DNA from: Pseudobowmanella zhangzhouensis
Lineage (GTDB): Bacteria; Pseudomonadota; Gammaproteobacteria; Enterobacterales; Alteromonadaceae
Reading direction: 5' to 3'
Length of the DNA stretch: 64,000 nt
Assembly (NCBI RefSeq): GCF_042662685.1
Contig: NZ_JBHSYO010000008.1
Location: 372,001-436,000, forward strand
Shown in pieces: positions 9,274 to 18,259 of this stretch. The notes under the pieces are model-generated. The model did no database searches, was not told where the DNA came from, and saw only the letters and a list, made by a program, of their open reading frames with translations. Position 1 is the first letter of the stretch, and each line of letters begins with the position of its first letter. A program made the position numbers and the translations under genes.

Positions 9274-10374
9274 CTACTGCCCTCCCAATACGGCAAGTCG
9301 TTCACGGATAAAGTCCTGTACCGATGGCGCTAATTGATTCAGGGCTAAAGCCTGTCGATAGGCGCTTACTGCGGTGAGTGGCTGTTGCAGACGTTCTGCA
9401 CTAATTGCCAGCCCCATCCAACCTTTCGCGTTATCCGGCACTAGCTGAACGACTTGTCGATAACTATCTAACGCCAGATTAAATTGGTTTAACTGTTGTG
9501 CCAGACCAGCCAGCAATAATAACCGTTCTTGTTCATAGGCCACATCGCCAACAACCGGCTGCAATACGTCTAACGCTTGTTGTGGTTGCTGTGCAGCGAG
9601 ATACAAACGGCTTAACATCAACGCCAGCGGCGTCGCTGTGGGTGATTGTATCAGGCCTTCTCGCAGCAAGGCTTCCGCCATATCAATGCGTCCTGCGTCA
9701 GCATACAACCCGGCAAGATGCATGCGCGCTTTATTGTGGGTAGGTTCAATGGCAACCAGGCGACTCAGTAACTGAATCGCTTTATCTCGCTGATTAGCCG
9801 CCATAGCCAGCCGGATTTCGCTTTCTAAACGCTCTGTCTCTGACTGTCTTGTCTGTGTTACCGCGCTGACTGCCACTTTGGCTTTCGGTTCCGGTGTGGG
9901 CTCGACGCGCGCTTCTCTCACCGGTGCCAGAATAGAAGCATGCACAGGTGGGTCTTGCTGCGCCATTGGCTCTGACGTTTCACTATCGATTGACGCCTCG
10001 GTATCAACTGAAGATGCCACCGTTTCAGTAACATTTTGGACGGGCTCTCCTGTCATCTGCACATCTGGCGTACCCTGAGCTTGCGGCTCGGAAACCGCCG
10101 GTTTGCTGACCTGCATCGGTTTGCTGACCTGCATCGGTTTGGCCACAACCGGTTGAGTAGCAGGCAGCTTCTCATCTGCAGGCAAATCTGCCTGAATTGG
10201 CACGTCCGATGGCGGCATCCAAAACAGAAAAACAGCCGCACTGGCGCCAACCAACAACAGCATCGCAATCCATATACGATATGATTTTTTCGCCGGTGGA
10301 ACATACACCGCATTGCTGGTCGGGTCGGCCTGACGGTTTTCTAAATCCTGCAACATTTTATTGACGACGCTCAC
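9274..10374 (-). CDS. mshN: MSHA biogenesis TPR protein MshN
   Basis: Bitopic protein of about 366 residues. I start it at the GTG at 10374 (VSVVNKMLQDLENRQ), which matches the usual MshN N-terminus and overlaps the mshM stop as GTGA; the ATG at 10455 would overlap mshM by 85 bases. One membrane helix (IWIAMLLLVGASAAVFLFW) lies near residue 40. A Pro/Glu/Val-rich linker follows, including a short tandem repeat KPMQVS-KPMQVS. The C-terminal half is tetratricopeptide repeats (residues about 190-360). It probably scaffolds the assembly machine in the periplasm. Confidence 0.9.
   Translation of the reverse strand: MSVVNKMLQDLENRQADPTSNAVYVPPAKKSYRIWIAMLLLVGASAAVFLFWMPPSDVPIQADLPADEKLPATQPVVAKPMQVSKPMQVSKPAVSEPQAQGTPDVQMTGEPVQNVTETVASSVDTEASIDSETSEPMAQQDPPVHASILAPVREARVEPTPEPKAKVAVSAVTQTRQSETERLESEIRLAMAANQRDKAIQLLSRLVAIEPTHNKARMHLAGLYADAGRIDMAEALLREGLIQSPTATPLALMLSRLYLAAQQPQQALDVLQPVVGDVAYEQERLLLLAGLAQQLNQFNLALDSYRQVVQLVPDNAKGWMGLAISAERLQQPLTAVSAYRQALALNQLAPSVQDFIRERLAVLGGQ
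10099..10140. repeat. 18-bp tandem repeat inside mshN
   Basis: Two exact copies of an 18-base unit plus a partial third encode a repeated KPMQVS hexapeptide in the MshN linker. The unit is in frame, so gain or loss of a copy would only change linker length. Confidence 0.85.
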
Positions 10375-11279
10375 CAGCCACCCCGCATGTGCCAAATAGT
10401 CCAGGCACCGGCAATCAACAACGCACCTAAGCCAAATGCAGCCAGTAAACGCCAATAGCTGTTTGCCTGATGTGCTGCTTCCGTGTCTTTAATCGCCAAA
10501 CGCACGTGAGAACGGGTAACTTTATTTTTGCCTTCGCCGTAGGCCAGCATCAGTGCTTTATGGCACAACACATTCACAATACGCGGGATACCCTGACTGG
10601 CTTTAAATAACAACTTACAGGCCCCGCGGTCAAAGGGCGCATCTCCACGAAAGCCTGCCACTTCTATGCGGTGCTTTACATAGTGAAAGGTCTGATCTTC
10701 ATCCATGTGAGTTAACTGGAACGAAAAACTAATACGCTGTTTTAATTGGCGAATACTGCGCTGCGCCAACTTCTCATCCAGTTCTGGCTGACCGAACAAA
10801 ACAACCTGCAATAATTTCCGCGATTCGGTTTCCAGGTTGGTAAATAACCGCAATGCCTCAAGACTTTCCAGCGGTAACGCCTGAGCCTCATCCACAATCA
10901 GCACCACGGCCTTATTTTGCTGGTTGAGCTCAATAATACGCTGCTGAATATGTTGGGTAACCAACTGATCATCAGCCAGCGCCGCGCTATCAATACCCAG
11001 CTCATGGGCCACCGCACGACGCAGTTCACTGGCGGACAGATAGGGATTAGGAATATAGGCCGCAACAAAATGCGCAGGCAACTCATTGAGCAACTTGCGA
11101 CAAAGCAGGGTTTTACCTGTGCCCACTTCACCGGTCACTTTGATAAACCCCTCGCCGGTTTGCAGCGCGGTCAGCAATACCTGTAAAGCCTGCTGATGAC
11201 TCGGCAGGCCGTAAAAGTAACTGGTATTTGGCGTGAGCGTAAACGGCAACTCACGCATGCCGAAGTGGTAAAGATACAT
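10371..11279 (-). CDS. mshM: MSHA biogenesis AAA+ ATPase MshM
   Basis: ExeA/GspA-like AAA+ ATPase of 302 residues. Starts MYLYHFGMRELPFTLTPN. Walker A is GEVGTGKTLLC near residue 48 and Walker B is VLIVDEAQAL near 127, followed by an arginine-containing sensor region. A single C-terminal membrane helix (LLAAFGLGALLIAGAWTIW) anchors it. ExeA proteins with a periplasmic partner help place or assemble the secretin; MshM probably does this for MshL. Three bases separate it from mshL, and it overlaps mshN by 4. Confidence 0.92.
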   Translation of the reverse strand: MYLYHFGMRELPFTLTPNTSYFYGLPSHQQALQVLLTALQTGEGFIKVTGEVGTGKTLLCRKLLNELPAHFVAAYIPNPYLSASELRRAVAHELGIDSAALADDQLVTQHIQQRIIELNQQNKAVVLIVDEAQALPLESLEALRLFTNLETESRKLLQVVLFGQPELDEKLAQRSIRQLKQRISFSFQLTHMDEDQTFHYVKHRIEVAGFRGDAPFDRGACKLLFKASQGIPRIVNVLCHKALMLAYGEGKNKVTRSHVRLAIKDTEAAHQANSYWRLLAAFGLGALLIAGAWTIWHMRGGW

Positions 11280-11282
11280 GGA

Positions 11283-12953
11283 TTAACCGCCGCGGCTCCA
11301 GTCTTTGATATTGCGCTGGGTTTGCAGCAATTGTTGCTGCCAGGTGTCCTGCCCAACCACGGTAGGTTTAATCAGTATCACCAGCTCCTTTTTCAATTCC
11401 TGTTGTTTTTTGTTTTTGAACAGGTGCCCCAAAATTGGGATATCACCCAGTAACGGCGTCTGGGACTCACTGTCGCGAATAATAGTCTGCATCAGGCCAC
11501 CGATGACCACGATTTCACCTGAGTTGGCACGAATCACGGTGTCAGATTCACGAATGTTACTCTGCGCCAGTGGCAGCACAATTTGCTCGTCATTCAGCTT
11601 GAGCACTTTTTCCTGTTCGCGGGTATCAATTACCGACGGATGCACATGCAACATCACCTGACCCGATTCATTGATCTGTGGGGTGACATCCAACGCAATA
11701 CCCGAGAAAAATGGCGTTAACTGAATATCGGGTGCCGATGACGTGGCCGTCGCAGTAGAGGTCACCTGAGAGGAAATATCCGTTACAAAATATTCATCAT
11801 CGCCCACCTTAAATACCGCTTTTTGGTTATTTGTGGCGGTTACCCGCGGGCTAGACAGTACCTGCACATTACCTTGTGTATCCAGCAGCTGCAGCACACC
11901 GGAAAAGTCCTGGTTCACAATGCTCAGACTGGTAATACCGCCCAATGCCGCACTGATGGTATTACCCGCTACCTGTCCACCGGTTGATAAGGTGAAATTG
12001 GTGCTGCTGATATTACCCATGATTTGTTGCCAGTTAATGCCCTGCTGGAATTCATCATCCAATACCACTTCAATAATCCGCGCTTCCAGCACAACCTGAC
12101 GCTGCACATGCTGTTCAGTGGTACTCAGATATTCACGAATGGCACGTAATTCTTCTGGCATCGCACGTACAGTCACTAACCCCGCCTGAGGAGAAACGAC
12201 CACGCTGCGCCCTTCACCCTGGCCAATTAAAGCCCCAAGGGTTTCTTTCAAATCTGCCCAGAAGTCAGTGTTGGTGCGGGTAGTGATATTCGTGCCATTG
12301 ACGGATTGATTGCCGCCCATCATGGCTGAATTCTGGTTGCTGCCGGTACCGCCCAGTGCACTTTGGGTGGCAAAATTCTGACCATTACTGGAGCGCGAGC
12401 CCTGACTGCCATTTTGTGCCTGCGACACACCGCCCGAACTGATAGTCGAACGGGTGGAGCCGTCTCGCTGCATCAACAGATAGTTAACGGTAAAGGTTTC
12501 GGTGCGCATGCCCGCAGGATAAATCCGGTAAACGGTGCCGCTGCGCTGAATGTCGTAACCATAAATATCCGTCACCAGCGAAAATAATTCCGTCAGCGAT
12601 ACCTGCTTTAAATCCAGCGTGATCTTGCCACTGACATTGGGATGAATGGCAACACTGTATGGCGTATCCGCGACTAAACCGGCAAAAAATGCTGAGGCCT
12701 CAACGTTCTCAGCGCTAATGTCGTAACGTGGTTCACCATACAGGTCGCTATCACTACCATTATTCGCTGGCATCAAGGCTTGCAGAACGTCAGCAGGCAA
12801 GGCTGGTAACGCCGCCGCGGGTTGCTGTGGTTGATTTGCGATGGCGTCGGTAATCGCCTCATCCGCCTGACGCATACCTTTTTCTGTGTAGGTTGACTGG
12901 CAGCTGGTCAACATCGCCATAAACAATCCTGCCGAAAGCGCTCTAGAAATCAT
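11283..12953 (-). CDS. mshL: MSHA outer-membrane secretin MshL
   Basis: Secretin lipoprotein of about 556 residues forming the outer-membrane channel for the pilus. I use the ATG at 12953 (MISRALSAGLFMAMLTSC): it gives a lipobox signal peptide with Cys at 18, has AGAAG upstream, and overlaps mshK by 11 bases, whereas the ATG at 13013 has no signal peptide. A secretin N-terminal (STN) domain lies near 90-150, a Ser/Gly/Asn-rich stretch near 180-220, N1-type domain after 250, and the secretin core ends with the typical PLLGDIPILGHLFKNKK and ELVILIKPTVV. Confidence 0.95.
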   Translation of the reverse strand: MISRALSAGLFMAMLTSCQSTYTEKGMRQADEAITDAIANQPQQPAAALPALPADVLQALMPANNGSDSDLYGEPRYDISAENVEASAFFAGLVADTPYSVAIHPNVSGKITLDLKQVSLTELFSLVTDIYGYDIQRSGTVYRIYPAGMRTETFTVNYLLMQRDGSTRSTISSGGVSQAQNGSQGSRSSNGQNFATQSALGGTGSNQNSAMMGGNQSVNGTNITTRTNTDFWADLKETLGALIGQGEGRSVVVSPQAGLVTVRAMPEELRAIREYLSTTEQHVQRQVVLEARIIEVVLDDEFQQGINWQQIMGNISSTNFTLSTGGQVAGNTISAALGGITSLSIVNQDFSGVLQLLDTQGNVQVLSSPRVTATNNQKAVFKVGDDEYFVTDISSQVTSTATATSSAPDIQLTPFFSGIALDVTPQINESGQVMLHVHPSVIDTREQEKVLKLNDEQIVLPLAQSNIRESDTVIRANSGEIVVIGGLMQTIIRDSESQTPLLGDIPILGHLFKNKKQQELKKELVILIKPTVVGQDTWQQQLLQTQRNIKDWSRGG

Positions 12954-13296
12954 TGGATGCTTCTTTTTTGATAGTTTTTCCGAATAACGCAAAGCGTCTT
13001 TGCTCCTGTTCATTACCCATCAGCACGCTGGACTCATCAATTTTTAGCAAGGTAAACCCACTAAATTTCTGTCCAACCTGCATCAACCGGCCGTTAATAA
13101 TGGCCGATTTACGCTGTCCATTATCCATAATGGCTGTGAGCTTAAGATTATTAAAGGCATCTGCCTGCTCGCTGCTATTTGCCGCACTGCGTGCCGCGCC
13201 TTTCGGCTGAGTCGGATCTGGCAGCGTCTGTTTTGCACTGACCATGCTACTGACCATCAGACACAGTGTTGATAGATAGATTGTTGCTTTCATCAC
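12943..13296 (-). CDS. mshK: MSHA biogenesis protein MshK
   Basis: Small periplasmic protein of 117 residues with a Sec signal peptide (MMKATIYLSTLCLMVSSMVSA) and then LPDPTQPKG, a PilP/GspC-HR-like start. The rest is a small beta domain (LKLTAIMDNGQRKSAIINGRLMQVGQKF) of the type that docks to secretin N-domains. It overlaps mshJ by 4 bases and mshL by 11. By family analogy it connects the inner-membrane MshI/I2/J complex to MshL. Confidence 0.88.
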   Translation of the reverse strand: MMKATIYLSTLCLMVSSMVSAKQTLPDPTQPKGAARSAANSSEQADAFNNLKLTAIMDNGQRKSAIINGRLMQVGQKFSGFTLLKIDESSVLMGNEQEQRRFALFGKTIKKEASNDF

Positions 13297-13988
13297 AACC
13301 CCATAAACGATGCGTTGGTGCTGATGGTGTATAACTCGAGGCTGACCTGCCCTTGAGGATAATCATCAGCCTGATAATCAAATCTATGCCAGTAAATATG
13401 CCAGTCCAGATTGCGCACCTGTTGCAGATAGGTCTGTACGTCAAAATAGCGACCACGTAAGACTAATCTTACGCCATGTTGATATAGTGCCATGCCGGTT
13501 GCTTGTGACTGATTCTGCGTAGCCGGGGTTTGCGCCGTACCAGACGGCTGAGGCTGTTCATTAATATCAATTTTAATCGGCGCCAGTGAAGTCAGACTGA
13601 CTAACTCTACTTTGTCGGTTGCCGCTAATAACTGGCGCAACATCGCTGGCATTTGCCGCGCATCCACTAATGCAGTGGTATGGGCCGCCAATTCCTGACG
13701 CACACCATTAATTTGCTCGTTCAAACCTTGCAACCGCTGGCGTACCGGCAGATTAGGATCATCATTGAGACGATGCTTGATCTCCTGCACTTGCGTTTGC
13801 ATATCATTTATCTGGCGTTGAGTGGCTTGATTTTGCTTAGTCAGCTTATCCGCAGCCTGTAAATCCGGATCAATAAACAGGAAAAAACCGACCAACAGAG
13901 GGACCAACACCGCCACCAGCAATAGCAGCTGTTTTTCTCTTGGTTGCAATGCTCGAAAACGTTGTTCGTATTTAGCAAGCAGACTCAT
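13293..13988 (-). CDS. mshJ: MSHA biogenesis protein MshJ (PilO-like)
   Basis: Bitopic protein of 231 residues. One transmembrane helix (LLLLVAVLVPLLVGFFLFI) near residue 30 is followed by a Gln-rich coiled coil (residues about 45-115) and a C-terminal ferredoxin-like domain. This is the PilO/GspM layout: it forms a complex with the PilN-like product of the upstream gene. Its last codons overlap the mshK start by 4 bases, and its start overlaps the upstream stop by one base. Confidence 0.88.
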   Translation of the reverse strand: MSLLAKYEQRFRALQPREKQLLLLVAVLVPLLVGFFLFIDPDLQAADKLTKQNQATQRQINDMQTQVQEIKHRLNDDPNLPVRQRLQGLNEQINGVRQELAAHTTALVDARQMPAMLRQLLAATDKVELVSLTSLAPIKIDINEQPQPSGTAQTPATQNQSQATGMALYQHGVRLVLRGRYFDVQTYLQQVRNLDWHIYWHRFDYQADDYPQGQVSLELYTISTNASFMGL

Positions 13989-14584
13989 TACTGTCCTCCG
14001 GCTTTTGGCAATGCGCCGAGCACAAAGTCGACTTGCTGTTGGTCATTTTCACTGATTTGCGCGCTCTCAAACTCCACACCATGGAAAAAAGCCACGTCAC
14101 TTAACTGCGCGATCCATTCTGGTACCGACTCCGCGGCACTTGCCGAGCCCTGCAAATAGACTTGTTCTCCATTTACCAGAATGCGGCTCAGCCAAACGTC
14201 CTGGTGATGCGCCTTGGCCAAATCCAGCATCAGGCTGGGATAGTCATGGCTGGCCAGACGACTACGATCATTCAGACGGGCTAAGAGCAATTTATTGTCT
14301 TGCAGCGTTTTTTCTGCGCTGGCAACTTCCATCAATAATGCTTGCTCGGGACGGCGGCTGGTCAACGCTTCTGACAAAGACTTAATCTGGCTTTCCAGCG
14401 AGGTCCTTTGAGCGCTTAGCTGTTGCCCTTGTGATTTTACCGTCTCATGATGGCTGGCAGCCCACCAGCTGATCCCCAACATCAACGCCACGCTGACGAT
14501 GGCCATCGTCAGGACGAAAGACAGGGTGATGATTTCGATGCGTGGCTTTAAGTCGTCGGTATAAAAATTGATGGATGACTTCAT
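13988..14584 (-). CDS. mshI2: MSHA biogenesis PilN-like protein MshI2
   Basis: PilN-like bitopic protein of 198 residues: a cytoplasmic N-terminus MKSSINFYTDDLKPR carrying the PilM-binding I-N-F-Y motif, one membrane helix (SFVLTMAIVSVALMLGISWWA), a coiled coil (residues about 50-105) and a C-terminal alpha/beta domain. It overlaps mshI by 4 bases and mshJ by one. It should bind MshI in the cytoplasm and MshJ in the periplasm to form the alignment complex. Naming differs between annotations; some call it MshI. Confidence 0.85.
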   Translation of the reverse strand: MKSSINFYTDDLKPRIEIITLSFVLTMAIVSVALMLGISWWAASHHETVKSQGQQLSAQRTSLESQIKSLSEALTSRRPEQALLMEVASAEKTLQDNKLLLARLNDRSRLASHDYPSLMLDLAKAHHQDVWLSRILVNGEQVYLQGSASAAESVPEWIAQLSDVAFFHGVEFESAQISENDQQQVDFVLGALPKAGGQ

Positions 14585-15528
14585 GCGGCCACCTTCTTTG
14601 CGCTTTTCACGGATGCGCCAAGCTGCGACGCAACCACGCTGGTAATGTAGGCGTGTCGCATCACCAGCGCATCATCTTTGGCGATATCTGGCACATAGTT
14701 CACCACATCGATAAACAGCAGATTTTTTAAGTTTTCAGCGATTTCAGGCTGAAAATCTGAGTCGAGCATCAACACGACCTTGCGCAATCCGGCCTGATGT
14801 AATTGAGATTCGAAATAATCCATCGAGCGTTGTACCTCAGTGGCCAACGCCTCCAGCATACCGTTGTTAAGTTCGTCTATGGTCAGACTCGAGAGCAACT
14901 CATAACCCTTAATGCGACGGGTAAAATAGATTTTGCCCTGCTTGTAGATGCTAAGACACACTTCACTGCCTGCGTGTTGCACCAAAGATACGACCGCTTC
15001 GTTATCCTTACCGGATGCATCCAACAACACGGTTTCCTCGATGGTGATCTGATCCGGCATTAATTCAGCGTGATGCAACACCCGGGCTAGGGTGAGAATA
15101 TCTTTACGACTGGCGACGACCACAGACACTTTATTTGCGCCGGCGGGTTGTGCAGGCAACTCAAAATAATCGATTTTGAGTTCTTCCTGAGTAGAGAGAA
15201 TATCTTTTACCGTCCATTGCAATGCGGCAGCCAGTTCGCTGTCCTCTACGGCTGGACGTTCGACCTGCATGATTTGATATTTCGAGGCCGGCAAGACCAG
15301 ATTGCACTGACAAAATTGCAGGTTATTACTTTGCACCCACGGGTGTAGCTGCTGCGGCCAGTCTGCAACATCAATAAAATGTTGTTTGACCCAGCGCCAT
15401 TGCCCGGCAGATTTTTCGGATACGCTGATATGCACGCCCTGATCGGTTAACGCCAGGCCAAGCCGTTGTTTCCCCGAAGAACGATTAAAAAAACGTTTTA
15501 GTAGTGTGCCCCAGCCTACCTGCATCAT
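14581..15528 (-). CDS. mshI: MSHA biogenesis PilM-like protein MshI
   Basis: Actin-like cytoplasmic protein of 315 residues, PilM family. N-terminal LGLALTDQGVHISVSEK corresponds to the first phosphate-loop strand of the fold; a second half with MLEALATEVQRSMDYFES resembles the PilM helix before the final ATPase lobe. It is the first gene of the MSHA operon, with about 170 bases between it and the fadL terminator that must hold the operon promoter. No mshH (csrD) gene lies upstream here, unlike Vibrio loci. Confidence 0.88.
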   Translation of the reverse strand: MMQVGWGTLLKRFFNRSSGKQRLGLALTDQGVHISVSEKSAGQWRWVKQHFIDVADWPQQLHPWVQSNNLQFCQCNLVLPASKYQIMQVERPAVEDSELAAALQWTVKDILSTQEELKIDYFELPAQPAGANKVSVVVASRKDILTLARVLHHAELMPDQITIEETVLLDASGKDNEAVVSLVQHAGSEVCLSIYKQGKIYFTRRIKGYELLSSLTIDELNNGMLEALATEVQRSMDYFESQLHQAGLRKVVLMLDSDFQPEIAENLKNLLFIDVVNYVPDIAKDDALVMRHAYITSVVASQLGASVKSAKKVAA

Positions 15529-15694
15529 GATCCACTGGTTAATCCTTTATAATCAGACCATTATTCCCGTAATGACCGATAAATAAAAGAGATAAGCGTA
15601 AGTTTTTGGTTATTGCTTAACCAATCTGCCATGCACGTAATTGTAACAGCCTTTTTCTGCCCGACTTTGTATACAGAACATACTGATTACTAAC

Positions 15695-15726
15695 AAAAAA
15701 GCCCCGAAAATTCGGGGCCTTTTTTT
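15695..15726 (-). terminator. Intrinsic terminator of fadL
   Basis: Perfect 8-bp stem (GCCCCGAA/TTCGGGGC) flanked by an A-run on one side and a T-run on the other, so it can act in both directions. It lies 16 bases after the fadL stop and separates fadL from the MSHA operon. Confidence 0.9.
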
Positions 15727-15741
15727 AGCAAATATCCAACT

Positions 15742-17019
15742 TTACAGTGCCAGAGAATACTGCACGCTTAACACATGCGCTTCGGCGTGCTGAATTGCAT
15801 TCAACTCACTAGAAATAAATGCATTTAATTGCTGCTGTTCATGAACTTTTGCTTCACGGCCTTGCAGGTAGCCATAAGCAAAATCAATGCTGGCGTCATT
15901 GCTCAGCTTGTAACTGGCGCCCAGAGTGAACCACTGACGATCCGTGTCTGGAATGCTGATGGTACGATTTTCAATCGACACTGCACCATCATCGTAGGCA
16001 TAACCGGCGCGCAGAGTAAGCTCAGAAGAATACTGATAGGTAACACCCAATGCACCGCGCAGTGTGCTCTCGAAGTTTTCTTCTTTCACCGGTACAACCA
16101 GACCAGAATCTAATTCGGCTTCCAGTTGTTTGAATGCACTCCACTGGGTATGAGTCAGGCTAAACTGCACTGAAAGTTTGTCGTTGATCGCTTGACCCAC
16201 GGCAAACTCCGCAATGGCAGGTAATGGTAGTGTCAACTGACCACCCTGATTAAGTGCTGCCACCAGGTCAGACTCGATATCGCCCGCCAAATTAAGATCT
16301 GTTTTACCACGGTAGCTCAACGCGATATGTGTGCCCGCAGCTGGTGTATAAAACACCCCGGCATTCCAGCCATACGCCCAGTCGTCGCCGGCCAACGCCA
16401 GCATCTTGCCATTTGCTGGCAATGCACCACCTGTTGCAGCGCTCAGATAGGCTGGCACGCTGGTTTTGATTTCTGCTTCGCCGTAAACCGCGTTCAAACC
16501 AAAGCCCACGCTCAATTCCGGTGAAATTTTATAAGCAATGGCTGGGTTGAATGTCACGGTTTTTACTGAGGCATAGTCGGCAAAGTTCAATGCGTTGAAC
16601 TGCTCACTGTAGTCAGTTGAAAGGCCGTAATTAGCAAAGATACCCAAACCCCAGCTCAGTTGCTCATTTACAGGGGCGGTGTAGAACAGTGCAGGTACAA
16701 ATGCGCCGTCCGCCACATTGTGCTCCGTCGCTGGCAAGGTCACAGGCGTTGCACCGATAGTGGTGGTCACTTCGCCGATGATATCCAGTTCAGGATCGAT
16801 ATAACTCAGGGTGGCACTGATTTGACGCTGATTAAATTGTGTCATCGCGGCTGGGTTGGTTGCCAGCACGGACGCATTTTCAGGTGTTGCCGCCTGCCCT
16901 GCAAATGCACGACCTAAACCATTGGCACTATGTTCGTTAATTTGAAATCCAGCAGCGAAAACCTGTGAGCTGCAAGTAACGGCTGTCAGAACAGCCAAAG
17001 AAAGTTTGTTGATACGCAT
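15742..17019 (-). CDS. fadL: FadL-family outer-membrane long-chain fatty acid transporter
   Basis: Outer-membrane beta-barrel of about 425 residues. A signal peptide (MRINKLSLAVLTAVTCSSQVFA) is followed at the mature N-terminus by GFQINEHSANGLGRAFAGQAA and NPAAMTQF, the plug signatures of FadL/TodX proteins. The barrel ends with an aromatic-poor strand, EAHVLSVQYSLAL. I prefer the ATG at 17019 over that at 17040 because it gives a normal signal peptide. It takes up long-chain fatty acids or other hydrophobic compounds; the exact substrate cannot be told. It is monocistronic with its own terminator. Confidence 0.9.
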   Translation of the reverse strand: MRINKLSLAVLTAVTCSSQVFAAGFQINEHSANGLGRAFAGQAATPENASVLATNPAAMTQFNQRQISATLSYIDPELDIIGEVTTTIGATPVTLPATEHNVADGAFVPALFYTAPVNEQLSWGLGIFANYGLSTDYSEQFNALNFADYASVKTVTFNPAIAYKISPELSVGFGLNAVYGEAEIKTSVPAYLSAATGGALPANGKMLALAGDDWAYGWNAGVFYTPAAGTHIALSYRGKTDLNLAGDIESDLVAALNQGGQLTLPLPAIAEFAVGQAINDKLSVQFSLTHTQWSAFKQLEAELDSGLVVPVKEENFESTLRGALGVTYQYSSELTLRAGYAYDDGAVSIENRTISIPDTDRQWFTLGASYKLSNDASIDFAYGYLQGREAKVHEQQQLNAFISSELNAIQHAEAHVLSVQYSLAL

Positions 17020-17210
17020 GAGAAAACTACAACCTGTCATGAACTGCTAGGCCAGCAAAATTTAGCCAACTTGCTGACCTTGTAAAAATAAGGCTGCGCA
17101 GTCTACGCCGCGTGACACAAGGCTTCAAACAAAAGTTCGCAACCTTAACAAAGCAACTACAACTTTTACGAAATGTTAATTTTTAAGGTTATTAAAGCAG
17201 CAAAACGAGT

Positions 17211-17238
17211 GCCCGCCAGACCAGAATAGCCGGCGGGC
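17211..17238 (-). terminator. Likely terminator of the yjdF-like gene
   Basis: GC-rich inverted repeat GCCCGCC/GGCGGGC with a 14-base loop, 22 bases beyond the stop of the yjdF-like gene. Only a short T-run (TTTT) follows, so it may be weak. The rest of the gap up to fadL (17041-17210) shows nothing else I recognise. Confidence 0.5.
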
Positions 17239-17259
17239 TGAGGTGTAAAAAACAATGTT

Positions 17260-17940
17260 TTACAAACGATAATCGTCGAAACCGTTGCGACGCCATTTGC
17301 TTAAGCTAAATCCAAACACAATAAACACACTACACGCACCGAGAATGTCCAGAAACATATCTTTCTGTGCATCCCACACGTCGCCCTGAGAACCTAAAAA
17401 CGCCGCGCCTGACTCACCGCCTTCCGCAATGGCGTAATACATCTCGATCACTTCGTAGATAGCTCCCCAGAAACCTAACGCGACAATACCCAGAAAAATT
17501 GCCGTCGGAACATTTGCCACCCATTTCTTACGCAGAAATAACTCGGCTAACGGATAGGCCAGAATGCCAACCAAATAATGCCCGACGCGATCGAAATTGT
17601 TGCGTCCTTCCGGAAACAAAAAATCCATATTTAAATAGGGCAGTAAGCCATTTACGGTATCAAATGGCGCACGTTCAAAGGTGTAATGCCCACCAAAGGT
17701 ATGGAACATAAAGAAAAACGTCATCAGAAAATACGCAAGATTCGAGAAGCGAAAGCGATGATACGTCAGGACTAGCAGCGCAACAGGGATCATCACCGGG
17801 ATATTCTCTGCCCACCATACAGCTCTGTCATAGGGGTCGATAGCCAGCCAAATAAACTCTGCCAGGTAACACAGCAGCATCAGTAACGGGAAACTACTTG
17901 AGGAATTTTTCATATTGTTGTTATTGGTGTTTTTTTCCAC
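17260..17940 (-). CDS. yjdF: DUF2238/YjdF-family inner-membrane protein
   Basis: Polytopic membrane protein of 226 residues (217 if the second Met, MKNSSSSF, is the start) with about six helices, matching E. coli YjdF in size and in the motifs GGHYTFERAPF, NNFDRVGHYLVG, YEVIEMYYAIAEGG and GSQGDVWDAQKDMFLDILGA. The function of the family is unknown; the conserved acidic and His residues within the membrane could suggest an enzyme or ion-linked activity. It stands alone, with a weak terminator. Confidence 0.8.
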   Translation of the reverse strand: MEKNTNNNNMKNSSSSFPLLMLLCYLAEFIWLAIDPYDRAVWWAENIPVMIPVALLVLTYHRFRFSNLAYFLMTFFFMFHTFGGHYTFERAPFDTVNGLLPYLNMDFLFPEGRNNFDRVGHYLVGILAYPLAELFLRKKWVANVPTAIFLGIVALGFWGAIYEVIEMYYAIAEGGESGAAFLGSQGDVWDAQKDMFLDILGACSVFIVFGFSLSKWRRNGFDDYRL

Positions 17941-18135
17941 TGTAACCGGCTTTTGTTGCTACGACTACCAACAATTCCAATCCTGCATCAAATGTGACTC
18001 GTCACTAACGTGTTGCGTCTGTTAATCAACATAAATGTGCATTGTGTTGACTGATACGGCAATTAACCGCTCAGAACTCGCCAAGACAAAATAACAAAAT
18101 ATTTACATTGCGTTAGACAACACACTGTGCGAGGT

Positions 18136-18164
18136 TATAAAAAGCAAATGTAAGCGCTTACATT
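18136..18164 (+). promoter_or_regulatory. LacI-family operator next to -10 box of the GH81 gene
   Basis: An 18-bp perfect palindrome at 18147-18164 (AATGTAAGCGCTTACATT) has the central CG flanked by symmetric half-sites that is typical of LacI-family operators. A TATAAA box at 18136-18141 would place the transcription start on the palindrome, so a bound repressor would block initiation. The operator is about 95 bases before the GH81 start codon. The rest of the 319-base gap 17941-18259 is AT-rich with no gene. The regulator is not in the window. Confidence 0.75.
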
Positions 18165-18259
18165 ATTTGGCAGTGGCATCTCTGGCACGTAGTAATGTCA
18201 ATGATTAGCGAATTGAACGCCCTGTGTCATCACCACATTACTTATATTCAAGGATGCTT

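Noticed and set aside
18183..18200. Sigma-54 promoter (TGGCAC) near the GH81 gene
   Set aside because: The -24-like TGGCAC is not followed by a TTGC -12 element at the right distance, and the TATAAA/LacI operator explains the promoter better.
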